A DNA stretch of 64,000 nucleotides from Ramlibacter sp. WS9 (GCF_003797765.1 NZ_RKMB01000004.1:337217-401216), one strand, 5' to 3'. Numbered from the stretch's first letter, positions 46,046 through 56,428 are shown. Notes: generated from the sequence alone by a model not told the origin. Program-made: numbers and translations.

Positions 46046-49000
46046 TCAGGTGAAATCAGCCGCGACTATCTCGCCTGCGGTGTTGACGCCTGTCAGGACG
46101 ACCAGCGTGTCGCCGGTATCCACGGAGCCGCTGTTGTTTTCATCGACCACCGCCCAGGCATTGCCGGAGCCGGCCGCGTTGTAGGCCACGTAGATGGCGT
46201 CAGTGCCCGCCCCATCGGTCAGCACGGCATTGGCCGCGGTCACGAAGGCCGCGAAGTCCGCCAACGCGCCGCCATCGGCAATGGTGGCGTCCGCGGCAAC
46301 CTTCGAAGTGGCGATCGAGTCCGAGGCGCTGTCGAAGCCGTCGATGGTGGCCGCTGTGGCCAGCGTGATCCCGGTGTCGCCCGCGGCAAGCACGAACTGG
46401 TCCGCGCCGGCGCTGCCGCTGAGCACCTTGCTTGCGCCTTCCAGATGAACGTTGAAGTTCAACCCCGAGGCCTCATCGCCGTCCGCATCGACGACTTTGC
46501 CGGTGAACTGCAGGTCCGCATCGCCCGGTTGGTCGATATGCACCTCGATCTTGATGATCTTCATGACGTCACCGTCCGAGCTGTCCGCCAGGTCTTTGCC
46601 GGTCGTCCCCAGCGTCACTGCCGCGCCGTCGCTCAGGGCGAAGCCCGTTCCCTGCAGGCTCTCCGTGCTCGTCATGACCTGGATGCCGTAGATCTGGTAT
46701 CCCGCGGGATAGTCGTCCGGTGTGACGGACACGAGAACGTCGCTTTCGCCTGCAATGGCCTGATAGTCGCTCGTGGAATTGGCCAGCAGCAGTCTGGTGG
46801 TGAAGCTGCTGCCGTTGTACAGCTTGAGCAAAATGGCGACATCCTCATGGCCCAGGTTGATCTGGTTGAGCGTGATGTCGACCGCATCGACGAAGGCCAT
46901 TGGCGTGCTCGTGTCGACGACCGCTTCTGCCTGCGCCGGCGGACTCGTCGGGCCACTCACCGGATTTTCCGTAAAGAAGTCATAGGTCAGCAGCTCTCCG
47001 GCCTGCACCGTGTCCGAATCGACGCCCACCGTGTCGGTGCTGACGTTGACATACGAGGTCGCCGCGCTCTTCAATGTATCGCCGTTGGCGAAGGTCAAGT
47101 CGCTGTCGTCGGTCTGCAAGTCCTCTGTATCGCTCGGCGGAGATGCCGCCTGCCCCGTCAGCACCCCGAAGAAGCTGCTGCTGTATTCCTTGACGGTGAT
47201 CTCCGGCGAGTTGTTGCCTATCGTGTCGTAGTTGTGGCTGATGCCCCCACTGGTGGAGAAGGTGGTGCCGCCCATGAGGGGGCCGTCCAGGTCGACGACG
47301 TAGGTGCCGTCACTGTTGAAGGTCACCGTGCCGGTCGCGTGCAGGGAAGCGTTCGAGGGGGCCGGGCTGGTGAAGTAGTCGAACTCGAAGGAGCTGGTCG
47401 TCGCGGAGTCGTGGGTGAGCGACACGTTGAAGATGGCACGGCCACTGGGCGCCACACCCGCCAGGGTCTGTAGCACCACACCGTCATCGGTGCCGGCGCT
47501 GCCCGGCTCGTCGGAGCCGATGGGCGCGTTGTACAGGCCCGTCAGCGGCGCGCCGGTATTGAAGCCCACGACGTTCGTGATCGATGTCACCACCGGGATG
47601 TCGTCCTCCACCGCCATGCTGAAGTCACCGGCGACCAAAGGCCTGACTGTGTCGCCATCGAAGTCGGTGACCTCCACGATCGAGGAGAAGTCGATTGCGG
47701 CGACCGAGGTGCTGCCATCGAGGGCCGTGCGCAGCAGCAAGTTCTCCGTGTTGAGATTGTTGTCCACATGATCGAGCTGGTCATCCAGGTCGAATGCCCA
47801 GCTGCCGTTGGGATTGACCTTCAGCGTGAACACGGTGCGCCCGCCGGCCGTAGCCGTCAGCGTGTCCTTGATCGTGTCGGCATCGGCACTGTCGGTCACC
47901 GCATAGCTGACTGCGTCGCCCTTGGAGTACAAGGTCGGCAGGCTGCTGGTGACATCGCTCAGACTGAATGCGGGCGGTTCGTCCGCACCCACACTGATCA
48001 ACGTGGCCAGCGAGCCGGCCGCACCAGTCGCTTCGTCCTGCCCTACGCCGTCACCCGCTGCCGCGCGGTTGCCCTCGGACTGGTCATTGCCGTTCAGCCC
48101 GCCGGCTTCGGGTGCGACGGCCGAGGACATGCCGTCTTCCTCGACCGTGGCCGTGACCGGTGTGGGGCTGGCCGCACGCACCGGGATGTCGTCCTCCACA
48201 GCCACGCTGAAGTCACCGGCGAGCAGGGGCGTGACTGTGTCGCCATCGAAGTCGGTGACCTCCACGATCGAGGAGAAGTCGATCGAATTGACCGGCGAAC
48301 CGGCCGTGCGCAGCGCCAGGTTCTCCGTGTTGAGATTGTCGTCCACATGATCGAGCTGGTCATCCAGGTCGAACGACCAACTACCGTTGGGATTGACCTT
48401 CAGCGTGAACACGGTGCGCCCGCCGGCCGTGGCCGTCAGCGTGTCCTTGACCGTGTCGGCGTCGTCGCTGTCGGTCACCGCGTAGCTGACCGCATCGCCC
48501 TTGGAGAACAAGCTCGGCAAGCTGCCGGTGACATCGTTCAGACTGAATGCGGGCGGTTCGTCCGCACCCACGCTGATCAGTGTGGCCAGCGAACCGGCCG
48601 CGCCGGTCGCTTCGTCCTGCCCTACGCCGTCACCCGCTGCCGCGCGGTTGCCTTCGGACTGATCGTTGCCGTTCAGCCCGCCGGCCTCGGGTGCCACGGC
48701 CGAGGACATGCCGTCTTCCTCGACCGTGGCCGTGACCGGTGTGGGGCTGGCAGCACGCACCGGAATATCGTCCTCCACCGCCACGCTGAAGTCACCGGCG
48801 AGCAGGGGCGTGACTGTGTCGCCATCGAAGTCGGTGACCTCCACGATCGAGGAGAAGTCGATTGCGGCGACCGAGGTGCTGCCGTCGAGGGCAGTGCGCA
48901 GCAGCAGGTTCTCGGCATTGCCCGCATCGTCCACATGATCGAGCTGGTCATCCAGGTCGAACGACCAGCTGCCGTTGGGATTGACCTTCAGCGTGAACAC

Positions 49001-51553
49001 GGTGCGCCCGCCGGCCGTGGCCGTCAGCGTGTCCTTGACCGTGTCGGCGTCGTCACTGTCGGTCACCGCGTAGCTGACCGCGTCGCCCTTGGAGAACAAG
49101 CTCGGCAGGCTGCTGGTGACATCGCTCAGGCTGAATGCGGGCGGTTCGTCCGCGCCCACGCTGATCAGTGTGGCCAGCGAACCGGCCGCGCCGGTCGCCT
49201 CGTCCTGCCCTACACCGTCGCCCGCTGCCGCGCGGTTGCCCGCGGACTGGTCATTGCCGTTCAGCCCGCCGGCTTCGGGTGCGACGGCCGAGGACATGCC
49301 GTCTTCTTCGACCGTGGCCGTGACCGGTGTGGGGCTGGCCGCACGCACCGGGATATCGTCCTCCACCGCCACGCTGAAGTCACCGGCGAGCAGGGGCGTG
49401 ACTGTGTCGCCATCGAAGTCGGTGACCTCCACGATCGAGGAGAAGTCGATTGCGGCGACCGAGGTGCTGCCATCGAGGCTGGTGCGCAGCAGCAAGTTCT
49501 CGGCGTTACCCGCATCGTCCACGTGATCGAGCTGGTCATCCAGGTCGAACGACCAGCTGCCGTTGGGATTGACCTTCAGCGTGAACACGGTGCGCCCGCC
49601 GGCCGTGGCTGTCAGCGTGTCCTTGACCGTGTCGGCGTCGTCACTGTCGGTCACCGCGTAGCTGACCGCATCGCCCTTGGAGAACAACGTGGGCAAGCTG
49701 CCGGTGACGTCGCTCAGGCTGAATACACCAGGCTGGTCCGCACCCACATCCACGAGCGCAGCCAGCGAGCCGGCCGCACCGGTTGCCTCGTCCTGCCCTA
49801 CGCCATCGCCCGCTGCCGCGCGGTTGCCCGCGGACTGGTCATTGCCGTTCAGCCCGCCGGCTTCGGGTGCGACGGCCGAGGACATGCCGTCCTCCTCGAC
49901 CGTGGCCGTAACCGCCGCGGGATTGGCCGCACGCACCGGGATGTCGTCGTCGAGCGTCACCGAGATCGTGCCGTCATCAGAGCCGCCCAAACCCGTCGCG
50001 GTGTAGACCAGATCGATGTTGAGATCGTTCTCATCGTTGTTGCCGTCATCGGCCTGATCGACCGGGCCAAGCTGGGTGAACAGGTAGTCGAACACACCCG
50101 GGGCGGAGTTGTCGAGCACCACGCTGAATACGGCGCTGGCCGCCGCCGTCGTTGCATCGGTGATGTCGGTGGAGCCATACAGCGTGAAGCTCGCGCCGTC
50201 CCAGAAATAGACCAAGGCCACCCCGCCGGACTTCACCGCCGTGCTGGACGTGTCCAGCACCGCATCGCCTTGCAGACTGGCGAAATCGACGCTGGTGGCA
50301 TCGGTCACCGGAAGGGTCGTGGAACTCACGGCCGCTTCGGCGTCACCCGGCGAGGTGGTGTCGCCGACGCCGCCAGGTGTATCGTCATCGTCCACTGTGA
50401 CCGTCACCGTGCCCGCATCCGGCGGAATCGGCGGCAGCACCGCGTCGGCGGAGAGCGAACGGTCCTGGTTGCCGATGCTCTTGGGCGTGCCATTCTCGAT
50501 CAGGCTCAGAACGCGCATGTGATAGGGCGAGCCGCTGATGTCGGAGGCTGTTTCCACGGTTTCGCCGGCATCGTCCACCCAGTCCAGCGACGAGGCGATG
50601 TGGCCACCCCAGGCGACGACCACCGCGTCAGCGTTGTTCGCTGCGCTACCGGTGTAGGTGAAGAAAATCGTGACCGAAGCCTTGGTCAGGTCGGCGTTAT
50701 AGGTGACCGGGCCCACCGACGAGTTGCTGACCGCACCGAACAAGGTGACGGCCTGCTGTCCGGAAGGCTGGCCGGACGACAGGCCGTCCGTCACGCCGAA
50801 CTGCGCGCCAAAGCCGTCCAGCAGTTGGCTGTCCGAAGGAATAGTTGCCGCGGTCGTGGCGCCGGAGCTGACGTCACCGACACCCGTGGTGGGCGTCACA
50901 TCCGGCTCGCCGGGATGCTTGGTGCCATCGAAACTGAAGTTGTAGCCCGTCAGGTAGTCCAGAGCGTAGGCGCCGGAGTCGACCGTGTCCCACTGGATCA
51001 CCAGGCCGTAAACCACACCCGTGGCCAGGTCGTCCAGGACCGCCCGGTAGGGAATCGCGTCGCCTTCGTTGTAGTGGGCCTTCTGGGCATTGAGGTTGCC
51101 GTTGACGAACACTTCGTTGTTATTGCCCGTGCTGTCGGCGTCACCTTCGGACACCGGCCCGTCGGCCCACTGGTCGAGCCGGACGCTGGTCGTGCTGCCG
51201 GTTCCCCCGGGCTTCGCATCGGCAAACACCGCGCTGGCCAACACGTCATCGCCCGTTCCGAACATACCGTCACCGCCAGCCGCGCGCGCCTGGACTTCAA
51301 GGATCGAGTCGAGCGCCGTGCCGGGCACCAGCCAACTGGTCCCCAACACCCCGGCAGCGGCGTCGCTATCGTTTCGCATTCCATCCCCGGCCAGCCATGA
51401 CTTGTAGAAGAAGTCGTCGGCCGTGCCTTTGAGGCTGTCCGCTCCATAGTTCAGCACCTGGAACTGCAGCACGCTTCCTTCTTCAAGTTCACTGGCCGTG
51501 ATCGCGACCTTTTCACCTGGGCGGTAGTCCAATTTGTTGGTCTTAATTCGCAT
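46046..51553 (-). CDS. Very large acidic repeat adhesin, probable type I secretion substrate
   Basis: A 1835-residue extracellular protein without a Sec signal. Residues 1 to about 250 form a distinct N-domain (LDYRPGEKVAITASELEEGS...). A middle region follows with VTVTVDDDDTPGG and cadherin/Ig-like motifs, then four repeats of about 196 residues of the DUF5801/T1SS-143 type, each with DDIPVRA, VTATVEEDGMSS, GDAVSYAVTDSDDADTVKDTL and VNPNGSW.FDLDDQLDHV. The C-terminus (GSAGADQFVLAAGDTG ... DFT) resembles the C-terminal targets of type I secreted RTX adhesins. The start follows an AGGAG site. No ABC/HlyD/TolC genes are nearby, so export genes must be elsewhere. It probably serves surface attachment or biofilm formation. 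Confidence 0.87.
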   Translation of the reverse strand: MRIKTNKLDYRPGEKVAITASELEEGSVLQFQVLNYGADSLKGTADDFFYKSWLAGDGMRNDSDAAAGVLGTSWLVPGTALDSILEVQARAAGGDGMFGTGDDVLASAVFADAKPGGTGSTTSVRLDQWADGPVSEGDADSTGNNNEVFVNGNLNAQKAHYNEGDAIPYRAVLDDLATGVVYGLVIQWDTVDSGAYALDYLTGYNFSFDGTKHPGEPDVTPTTGVGDVSSGATTAATIPSDSQLLDGFGAQFGVTDGLSSGQPSGQQAVTLFGAVSNSSVGPVTYNADLTKASVTIFFTYTGSAANNADAVVVAWGGHIASSLDWVDDAGETVETASDISGSPYHMRVLSLIENGTPKSIGNQDRSLSADAVLPPIPPDAGTVTVTVDDDDTPGGVGDTTSPGDAEAAVSSTTLPVTDATSVDFASLQGDAVLDTSSTAVKSGGVALVYFWDGASFTLYGSTDITDATTAAASAVFSVVLDNSAPGVFDYLFTQLGPVDQADDGNNDENDLNIDLVYTATGLGGSDDGTISVTLDDDIPVRAANPAAVTATVEEDGMSSAVAPEAGGLNGNDQSAGNRAAAGDGVGQDEATGAAGSLAALVDVGADQPGVFSLSDVTGSLPTLFSKGDAVSYAVTDSDDADTVKDTLTATAGGRTVFTLKVNPNGSWSFDLDDQLDHVDDAGNAENLLLRTSLDGSTSVAAIDFSSIVEVTDFDGDTVTPLLAGDFSVAVEDDIPVRAASPTPVTATVEEDGMSSAVAPEAGGLNGNDQSAGNRAAAGDGVGQDEATGAAGSLATLISVGADEPPAFSLSDVTSSLPSLFSKGDAVSYAVTDSDDADTVKDTLTATAGGRTVFTLKVNPNGSWSFDLDDQLDHVDDAGNAENLLLRTALDGSTSVAAIDFSSIVEVTDFDGDTVTPLLAGDFSVAVEDDIPVRAASPTPVTATVEEDGMSSAVAPEAGGLNGNDQSEGNRAAAGDGVGQDEATGAAGSLATLISVGADEPPAFSLNDVTGSLPSLFSKGDAVSYAVTDSDDADTVKDTLTATAGGRTVFTLKVNPNGSWSFDLDDQLDHVDDNLNTENLALRTAGSPVNSIDFSSIVEVTDFDGDTVTPLLAGDFSVAVEDDIPVRAASPTPVTATVEEDGMSSAVAPEAGGLNGNDQSEGNRAAAGDGVGQDEATGAAGSLATLISVGADEPPAFSLSDVTSSLPTLYSKGDAVSYAVTDSADADTIKDTLTATAGGRTVFTLKVNPNGSWAFDLDDQLDHVDNNLNTENLLLRTALDGSTSVAAIDFSSIVEVTDFDGDTVRPLVAGDFSMAVEDDIPVVTSITNVVGFNTGAPLTGLYNAPIGSDEPGSAGTDDGVVLQTLAGVAPSGRAIFNVSLTHDSATTSSFEFDYFTSPAPSNASLHATGTVTFNSDGTYVVDLDGPLMGGTTFSTSGGISHNYDTIGNNSPEITVKEYSSSFFGVLTGQAASPPSDTEDLQTDDSDLTFANGDTLKSAATSYVNVSTDTVGVDSDTVQAGELLTYDFFTENPVSGPTSPPAQAEAVVDTSTPMAFVDAVDITLNQINLGHEDVAILLKLYNGSSFTTRLLLANSTSDYQAIAGESDVLVSVTPDDYPAGYQIYGIQVMTSTESLQGTGFALSDGAAVTLGTTGKDLADSSDGDVMKIIKIEVHIDQPGDADLQFTGKVVDADGDEASGLNFNVHLEGASKVLSGSAGADQFVLAAGDTGITLATAATIDGFDSASDSIATSKVAADATIADGGALADFAAFVTAANAVLTDGAGTDAIYVAYNAAGSGNAWAVVDENNSGSVDTGDTLVVLTGVNTAGEIVAADFT
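47606..49948 (-). repeat. Four near-identical tandem repeats inside the adhesin gene
   Basis: Units run from one DDIPV codon set to the next: 49948-49361 (588 bp), 49360-48773 (588), 48772-48194 (579) and 48193-47606 (588). The third is 3 codons shorter, where a DAGNAENLLL..GSTSVAA segment is replaced by NLNTENLAL..GSPVNS. The fourth also has NLNTENLLL but keeps GSTSVAA. Long stretches are identical at DNA level, which points to recent duplication or gene conversion. The unit number may vary between strains and may be collapsed in short-read assemblies. Confidence 0.9.
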
Positions 51554-51651
51554 GGTCGGGCTCCTGTTAAGGGGTGGGAAAAATCAAGGAGTGAAATGTC
51601 AAAGAACAGCCGATTCAGAACGCGGATCTGAATTGACGAGCAGCCGTGCAG

Positions 51652-51846
51652 GCGTTTACTTGTCCTTTGCCCATGGTTCTGCTCCGGTGATGGAATGCAC
51701 GAACTTTGGTGACGATAGGCTTCGCCGCGTTGCTCGGAAATACACCTCTTGGGGTACCTCGTCAGCAGGCGGCCGCCGCTACGGTCGCGCTCGTCCCACA
51801 TATGTATGAAGGACAAAAATCCCATGCATAAGGGACAAAGCTCCCA
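51652..51846. promoter_or_regulatory. Direct repeats in the adhesin-luxR intergenic region
   Basis: Two 23-base copies, at 51802-51824 and 51824-51846, match at 18 of 23 positions (ATG-AT-A-GGACAAA--TCCCA) and are phased by 22 bases, two helical turns. Each core (GGGACAAAGCTCCC) is itself a partial dyad. A weaker copy with ATG....AAGGACAA is on the other strand at about 51652-51674, closer to the adhesin start. This gene-free 368-base region (51554-51921) otherwise shows nothing I can name. Likely a binding array for the adjacent LuxR-type regulator. Confidence 0.5.
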
Positions 51847-51921
51847 GCGTGAAACAGCTTCCGAGCGAGCAAACTTGCGCCTCGGCATCGCGGTTGCGAT
51901 GCCCGATGTCATGTCGCAAAA

Positions 51922-52644
51922 ATGAAATGGATGAACGCGATGCAAATCACGTTGCTAGCCGTCCAGTGGACCGGGCGACCGCTACCGGAGTCGCTCGCGC
52001 AGGAGGTCGGGTCGATCGACCCGGGCATTCTGGTAGACACAATCGCTCAGCCGGATTTGCTGGCCTATGTGAACGCCTGCCCGCCCGATGTCCTGCTGAT
52101 GGAATACGACGCCGCGCGGCCGGAGAGCACCTGGCGCATGCTGTCCACCGTCGGCCGAATGAGCCCCGGAACGCGAATCCTTCTGCTATGCGAGGACTGT
52201 TCCACGGAATCGCTGCTGGACTTCATCCAGCACAACGCCAGCGGTTGCCTGCTTCGTTCGACGCCGGCCTCGCTCTTCGCGCGAGCGGTGCGGGTCGTGC
52301 ACGAGGGCCAGATCTGGTTCGGCCGCTCCGACTTGATCCAGGCGCTTCGGTGGCAGCTCGGGGCGATGCCCGCCGGCCTGCAGATCGAACCCGAACACGA
52401 AGCGTTGCTCACGTTGCGCGAGCGGGAGATCCTTGATTTGATCGGCCGCGCGATGAGCAACAAGGAGATCGCGCGGCAACTCAAGATCAGTGCCGCGACG
52501 GTGAAGACTCACCTGCATCACGTCTACGTGAAGCTGCAAAAGAGCGGCCGCTACAAGGCGCTCCTCTCCGAAGGCGATCGGCATCCAAGGTTGAATGGCG
52601 ACGCCTCGAAAGGAAATTCCGGCGCGAATCTCAACGGGCGCTGA
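51922..52644 (+). CDS. LuxR/NarL-type transcriptional regulator with degenerate receiver
   Basis: A 240-residue protein. The C-terminal LuxR HTH is clear (LTLREREILDLIGRAMSNKEIARQLKISAATVKTHLHHVYVKLQKSGRYKAL). The N-terminal 140 residues look like a response-regulator receiver (PPDVLLMEYDAARPESTWRML, TRILLLCEDCSTESLLDFIQHNASGCLLRSTP), but the usual acidic pocket is not obvious, so phosphorylation is doubtful. It is divergent from the adhesin gene across a repeat-bearing intergenic region and is the best candidate regulator for it. No partner kinase is adjacent. Confidence 0.85.
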   Translation: MKWMNAMQITLLAVQWTGRPLPESLAQEVGSIDPGILVDTIAQPDLLAYVNACPPDVLLMEYDAARPESTWRMLSTVGRMSPGTRILLLCEDCSTESLLDFIQHNASGCLLRSTPASLFARAVRVVHEGQIWFGRSDLIQALRWQLGAMPAGLQIEPEHEALLTLREREILDLIGRAMSNKEIARQLKISAATVKTHLHHVYVKLQKSGRYKALLSEGDRHPRLNGDASKGNSGANLNGR

Positions 52645-52663
52645 GCCCGAGCTGCTTTCGAAG

Positions 52664-53497
52664 CTACGCGGAATGCCCCAGCCGCTTGCAGATCTCCATC
52701 GTCGCTGCTGCCTGGTTCATCGTGTAGAAGTGGATGCCCGGCACGCCACCGGCCATCAGCTGCTCGCACAGCTGCGTCACCACGTCCAGGCCGAACGACT
52801 TGATCGACGCAACGTCGTCGCCATAGCTTTGCAGCCGCAGGCGGATCCAGCGCGGAATTTCCGCACCGCAAGCGTCGGAAAAGCGCATCAGCTGCGTGGA
52901 ACTCGTGATCGGCATGATGCCCGGCACGATGGGCACGTGCAGGCCCAGCCGGTCGGCCTCTTCGACGAAGCGGAAATACGAGTCGGCGTTGTAGAAGTAC
53001 TGCGTGATCGCGGCGTCGGCGCCGGCGCGGATCTTCGCGGCATAGGCCTGCAAGTCGGCCTCGGGTGAGCGTGCTTGCGGATGCACCTCGGGATAGCACG
53101 CCACTTCGAGGTGAAAGTCGCTGCCGGTTTCCGCGCGGATGAAAGCCACGAGGTCGCTCGCGTAGTGGAACTCGCCGCCGGCGCCGTAGCCGCTGGGCAA
53201 GTCACCACGCAGGGCCACCAGGCGCTTGACGCCCATGTTGCGCAGGATCACGAGCTGTTCGCGCACCGTGTCGCGCGTGGCGCCGACGCACGAGAAGTGG
53301 GCCGCGGCGTCGACACCTTCGGCAAGGATTTCCTTGACGGTGCCGAATGTCCCTTCCTGGGTGGAGCCGCCAGCACCGTAGGTCACCGAGCAGAACTCGG
53401 GCTTGAGCTCATAAAGCGCCTGGCGCGCCGTGCGCAGTTTCGCCGCGCCTTCGGGCGTCTTCGGCGGAAAGAATTCGAGGCTGATAGGGAGATTCAC
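52664..53497 (-). CDS. metF: 5,10-methylenetetrahydrofolate reductase MetF
   Basis: A 277-residue FAD enzyme reducing methylene-THF to methyl-THF for methionine synthesis. Signatures are ISLEFFPPKTPEG, VTYGAGGSTQEGT, VALRGDLPSGYG, ITQYFYNADSYFRFVE and VPGIMPITSSTQL. The start is a GTG with a GGAAGGG site; it overlaps the stop of the preceding tlyA gene (GTGA). It is the third gene of ahcY-tlyA-metF, so likely also governed by the SAH riboswitch. Confidence 0.96.
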   Translation of the reverse strand: MNLPISLEFFPPKTPEGAAKLRTARQALYELKPEFCSVTYGAGGSTQEGTFGTVKEILAEGVDAAAHFSCVGATRDTVREQLVILRNMGVKRLVALRGDLPSGYGAGGEFHYASDLVAFIRAETGSDFHLEVACYPEVHPQARSPEADLQAYAAKIRAGADAAITQYFYNADSYFRFVEEADRLGLHVPIVPGIMPITSSTQLMRFSDACGAEIPRWIRLRLQSYGDDVASIKSFGLDVVTQLCEQLMAGGVPGIHFYTMNQAAATMEICKRLGHSA

Positions 53498-54240
53498 AAA
53501 GTCCCTTCCTTGATTGCGTAAATGAAGAACTCGCGGTTGCCGTCGCCGCCGGTGACCGGGCTGTCGTACCAGCCCTTCACCGAAAAGCCCAGCTCCGCGC
53601 AGCAATCGCGCAGGCGCTTTTCGACCACGCCGTACATCTGCGGGTCCGTCACGATGCCGCGCTTGCCGACCTGTCCCGGTTGCAATTCGAACTGCGGCTT
53701 GACCAGGAACAGCAGCGCGCCGCCGTCTTTCAGCAACGGCACCAACGCGGGCAGCACCAGCGTCGACGAGATGAAGGACAGGTCGCCAACGACCACATCG
53801 AAGTCCTCGCCGGCTTCCTCCGCCGTCAGCTCGCGCGCGTTGACCTTCTCCAACACGGTGACGCGCGGGTCGTTGCGGATGTTGTCGTGCAATTGGCCGC
53901 TGCCGACGTCGACGCCGGTGACACGCGCCGCGCCCTGCTGCAGCAGGCAATCGGTGAAGCCGCCGGTGGATTGGCCCACATCGAGGCAGGCTTGGCCCGC
54001 AACGTCGAGACCGCTCGCTTTCAACGCGCCTTCGAGCTTGAGCCCGCCGCGCGAGACGTAGCGCGCCTCGGCCAGATCGAGCAACTCGATCTCGGCATCC
54101 GACGCGATCTCATCGCCGTTCTTGGCGATGGTTTTCCAGGCGCCCCGGTCCATCCAGCGCACACCCGACGCGATCAGGCGCTGGGCTTGGGAGCGGGACG
54201 TGGCGAGGCCGCGTTCGACGAGGACCTGGTCGGCGCGCAC
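53494..54240 (-). CDS. TlyA-family rRNA 2'-O-methyltransferase
   Basis: A 248-residue protein: N-terminal S4 RNA-binding domain (MRADQVLVERGLATSRSQAQRLIASGVRWMD) and FtsJ-like methyltransferase domain (SRGGLKLEGAL, CLDVGQSTGGFTDCLLQQGAARVTGVDVG, VVGDLSFISSTLVLPAL). The K-D-K-E type catalytic set is expected: K in GGLKLEGA, D in GDLSFIS, K in LVKPQFE. TlyA methylates cytidine 2'-OH in rRNA, using SAM and producing SAH, which makes its place next to ahcY sensible. It is 1 base from ahcY. Confidence 0.9.
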   Translation of the reverse strand: MRADQVLVERGLATSRSQAQRLIASGVRWMDRGAWKTIAKNGDEIASDAEIELLDLAEARYVSRGGLKLEGALKASGLDVAGQACLDVGQSTGGFTDCLLQQGAARVTGVDVGSGQLHDNIRNDPRVTVLEKVNARELTAEEAGEDFDVVVGDLSFISSTLVLPALVPLLKDGGALLFLVKPQFELQPGQVGKRGIVTDPQMYGVVEKRLRDCCAELGFSVKGWYDSPVTGGDGNREFFIYAIKEGTL

Positions 54241-54241
54241 C

Positions 54242-55675
<1,434 letters not shown>

Positions 55676-55704
55676 CATGGCTCCAGAATCTGTGTTTCGA
55701 GGAA

Positions 55705-55763
55705 CCACTGTCGAGATGGGAATGCCTGGCGGCAGGGCTCACCTCACGAGACAGTGGGTGAGC
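55705..55763 (-). promoter_or_regulatory. Expression platform of the SAH riboswitch
   Basis: Two competing pairings involve the aptamer's 3' edge. GCUCACC (55763-55757) can pair with GGUGAGC (55743-55737), a 7-bp hairpin that would steal the pseudoknot strand. CCACUGUC (55757-55750) can pair with GACAGUGG (55712-55705) over 8 bp. Both cannot form as simple nested helices. Switching between them is a plausible mechanism; no T-run terminator is visible. Confidence 0.55.
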
Positions 55764-55823
55764 GTCGTTGCGAATGATTTCCGAGCCTCACGCCCTGTTG
55801 GCGCTGCAACGCTCCTCGGATGG
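55755..55823 (-). promoter_or_regulatory. SAH riboswitch aptamer upstream of ahcY
   Basis: The minus-strand RNA contains CCGAGGAGCGUUGCAGCG, then GUGAGGCUCGG, then CAACGACGCUCACCC. These are the three conserved blocks of the S-adenosylhomocysteine riboswitch: the CCGAGGAGCG/GGCUCGG helix, the internal bulge, and the GCGCUCACC-like 3' strand that forms the pseudoknot. The class is typical of beta-proteobacterial ahcY leaders and turns expression on when SAH accumulates. It ends 80 bases before the ahcY ATG. Confidence 0.93.
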
Positions 55824-55867
55824 CCGCGATTGTACCAAGCAGGCCCGTCCGGCGCTAGACTGGGGGC

Positions 55868-56428
55868 ATGAAGCTGCGCATGATCTTCCTGCTGGTCGTT
55901 GGCCTCATTGCGATGGCCGTTGCAGCCCAGCCTGTCCGGCCCGGCTCCGGCACGGTCGACACACGGGAAGAATGCACGGCGCTGCAAGGCAGCTGGAGCG
56001 TTGCGGGCAACGGCTGGCAAGCCGGCTGCGAAGTGCCCTGGAGCCGCGAAGACTGCCTGCAGCTGGGAGGCGCATGGACGCAGGTGGCGAAGGCCGCCAC
56101 GGGTGGCCGGTGCCTCGCGCGCCTTTCCGAATTCGCCCTGGCCCAGCAGTGCCTCGACCGCGGCGGGCAATGGGGGCCGCAGGGCTCGCCAACGCAGAGT
56201 TGTACGTTCGTGCCGCGGCCGTCTCGCACCGTAGGCCCTGTGCGGGCGCCGGATACCGGCAAGCGCTGCGACAGCCAGAAGGACTGCATGAACGGCTGTA
56301 TCTACCAGGGCCCTCCCGTCGCCGCGGGCGCCGATGTCATCGGGCACTGCCGCGCCAGCGCCATCGCACGCGGCTGCCATTCGATGGTCGAGAGCGGCCG
56401 CCTCGCCGGCAGCGTCTGCTTGAAGTAG
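55868..56428 (+). CDS. Secreted cysteine-rich protein of unknown function
   Basis: A 186-residue protein with a signal peptide (MKLRMIFLLVVGLIAMAVAA) and about eleven cysteines in the mature part, in short repeating blocks such as EECTALQGSWSVAGNGWQAGC, EDCLQLGGAWTQ..GGRC and QQCLDRGGQWGPQG..SC. The C(x)LxGGxW..C pattern suggests three or four small disulfide-bonded modules. I do not recognise the family. It is divergent from the riboswitch leader, with its ATG only 45 bases from the aptamer. Confidence 0.7.
   Translation: MKLRMIFLLVVGLIAMAVAAQPVRPGSGTVDTREECTALQGSWSVAGNGWQAGCEVPWSREDCLQLGGAWTQVAKAATGGRCLARLSEFALAQQCLDRGGQWGPQGSPTQSCTFVPRPSRTVGPVRAPDTGKRCDSQKDCMNGCIYQGPPVAAGADVIGHCRASAIARGCHSMVESGRLAGSVCLK

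Noticed and set aside
47606..49948. CRISPR-like regular repeats
   Set aside because: Units are about 588 bp, in frame and protein-coding; no short repeat/spacer pattern exists here or elsewhere in the window.
47768..51400. A 1210-codon open frame antisense to the adhesin gene, with repeats
   Set aside because: Its repeats just reflect those of the adhesin. The sense protein has proper start, ribosome site and domain structure.
51451..51945. An upstream reading frame opposite the luxR-type gene start
   Set aside because: It overlaps the adhesin start and the repeat-bearing intergenic region, and has no recognisable motif.
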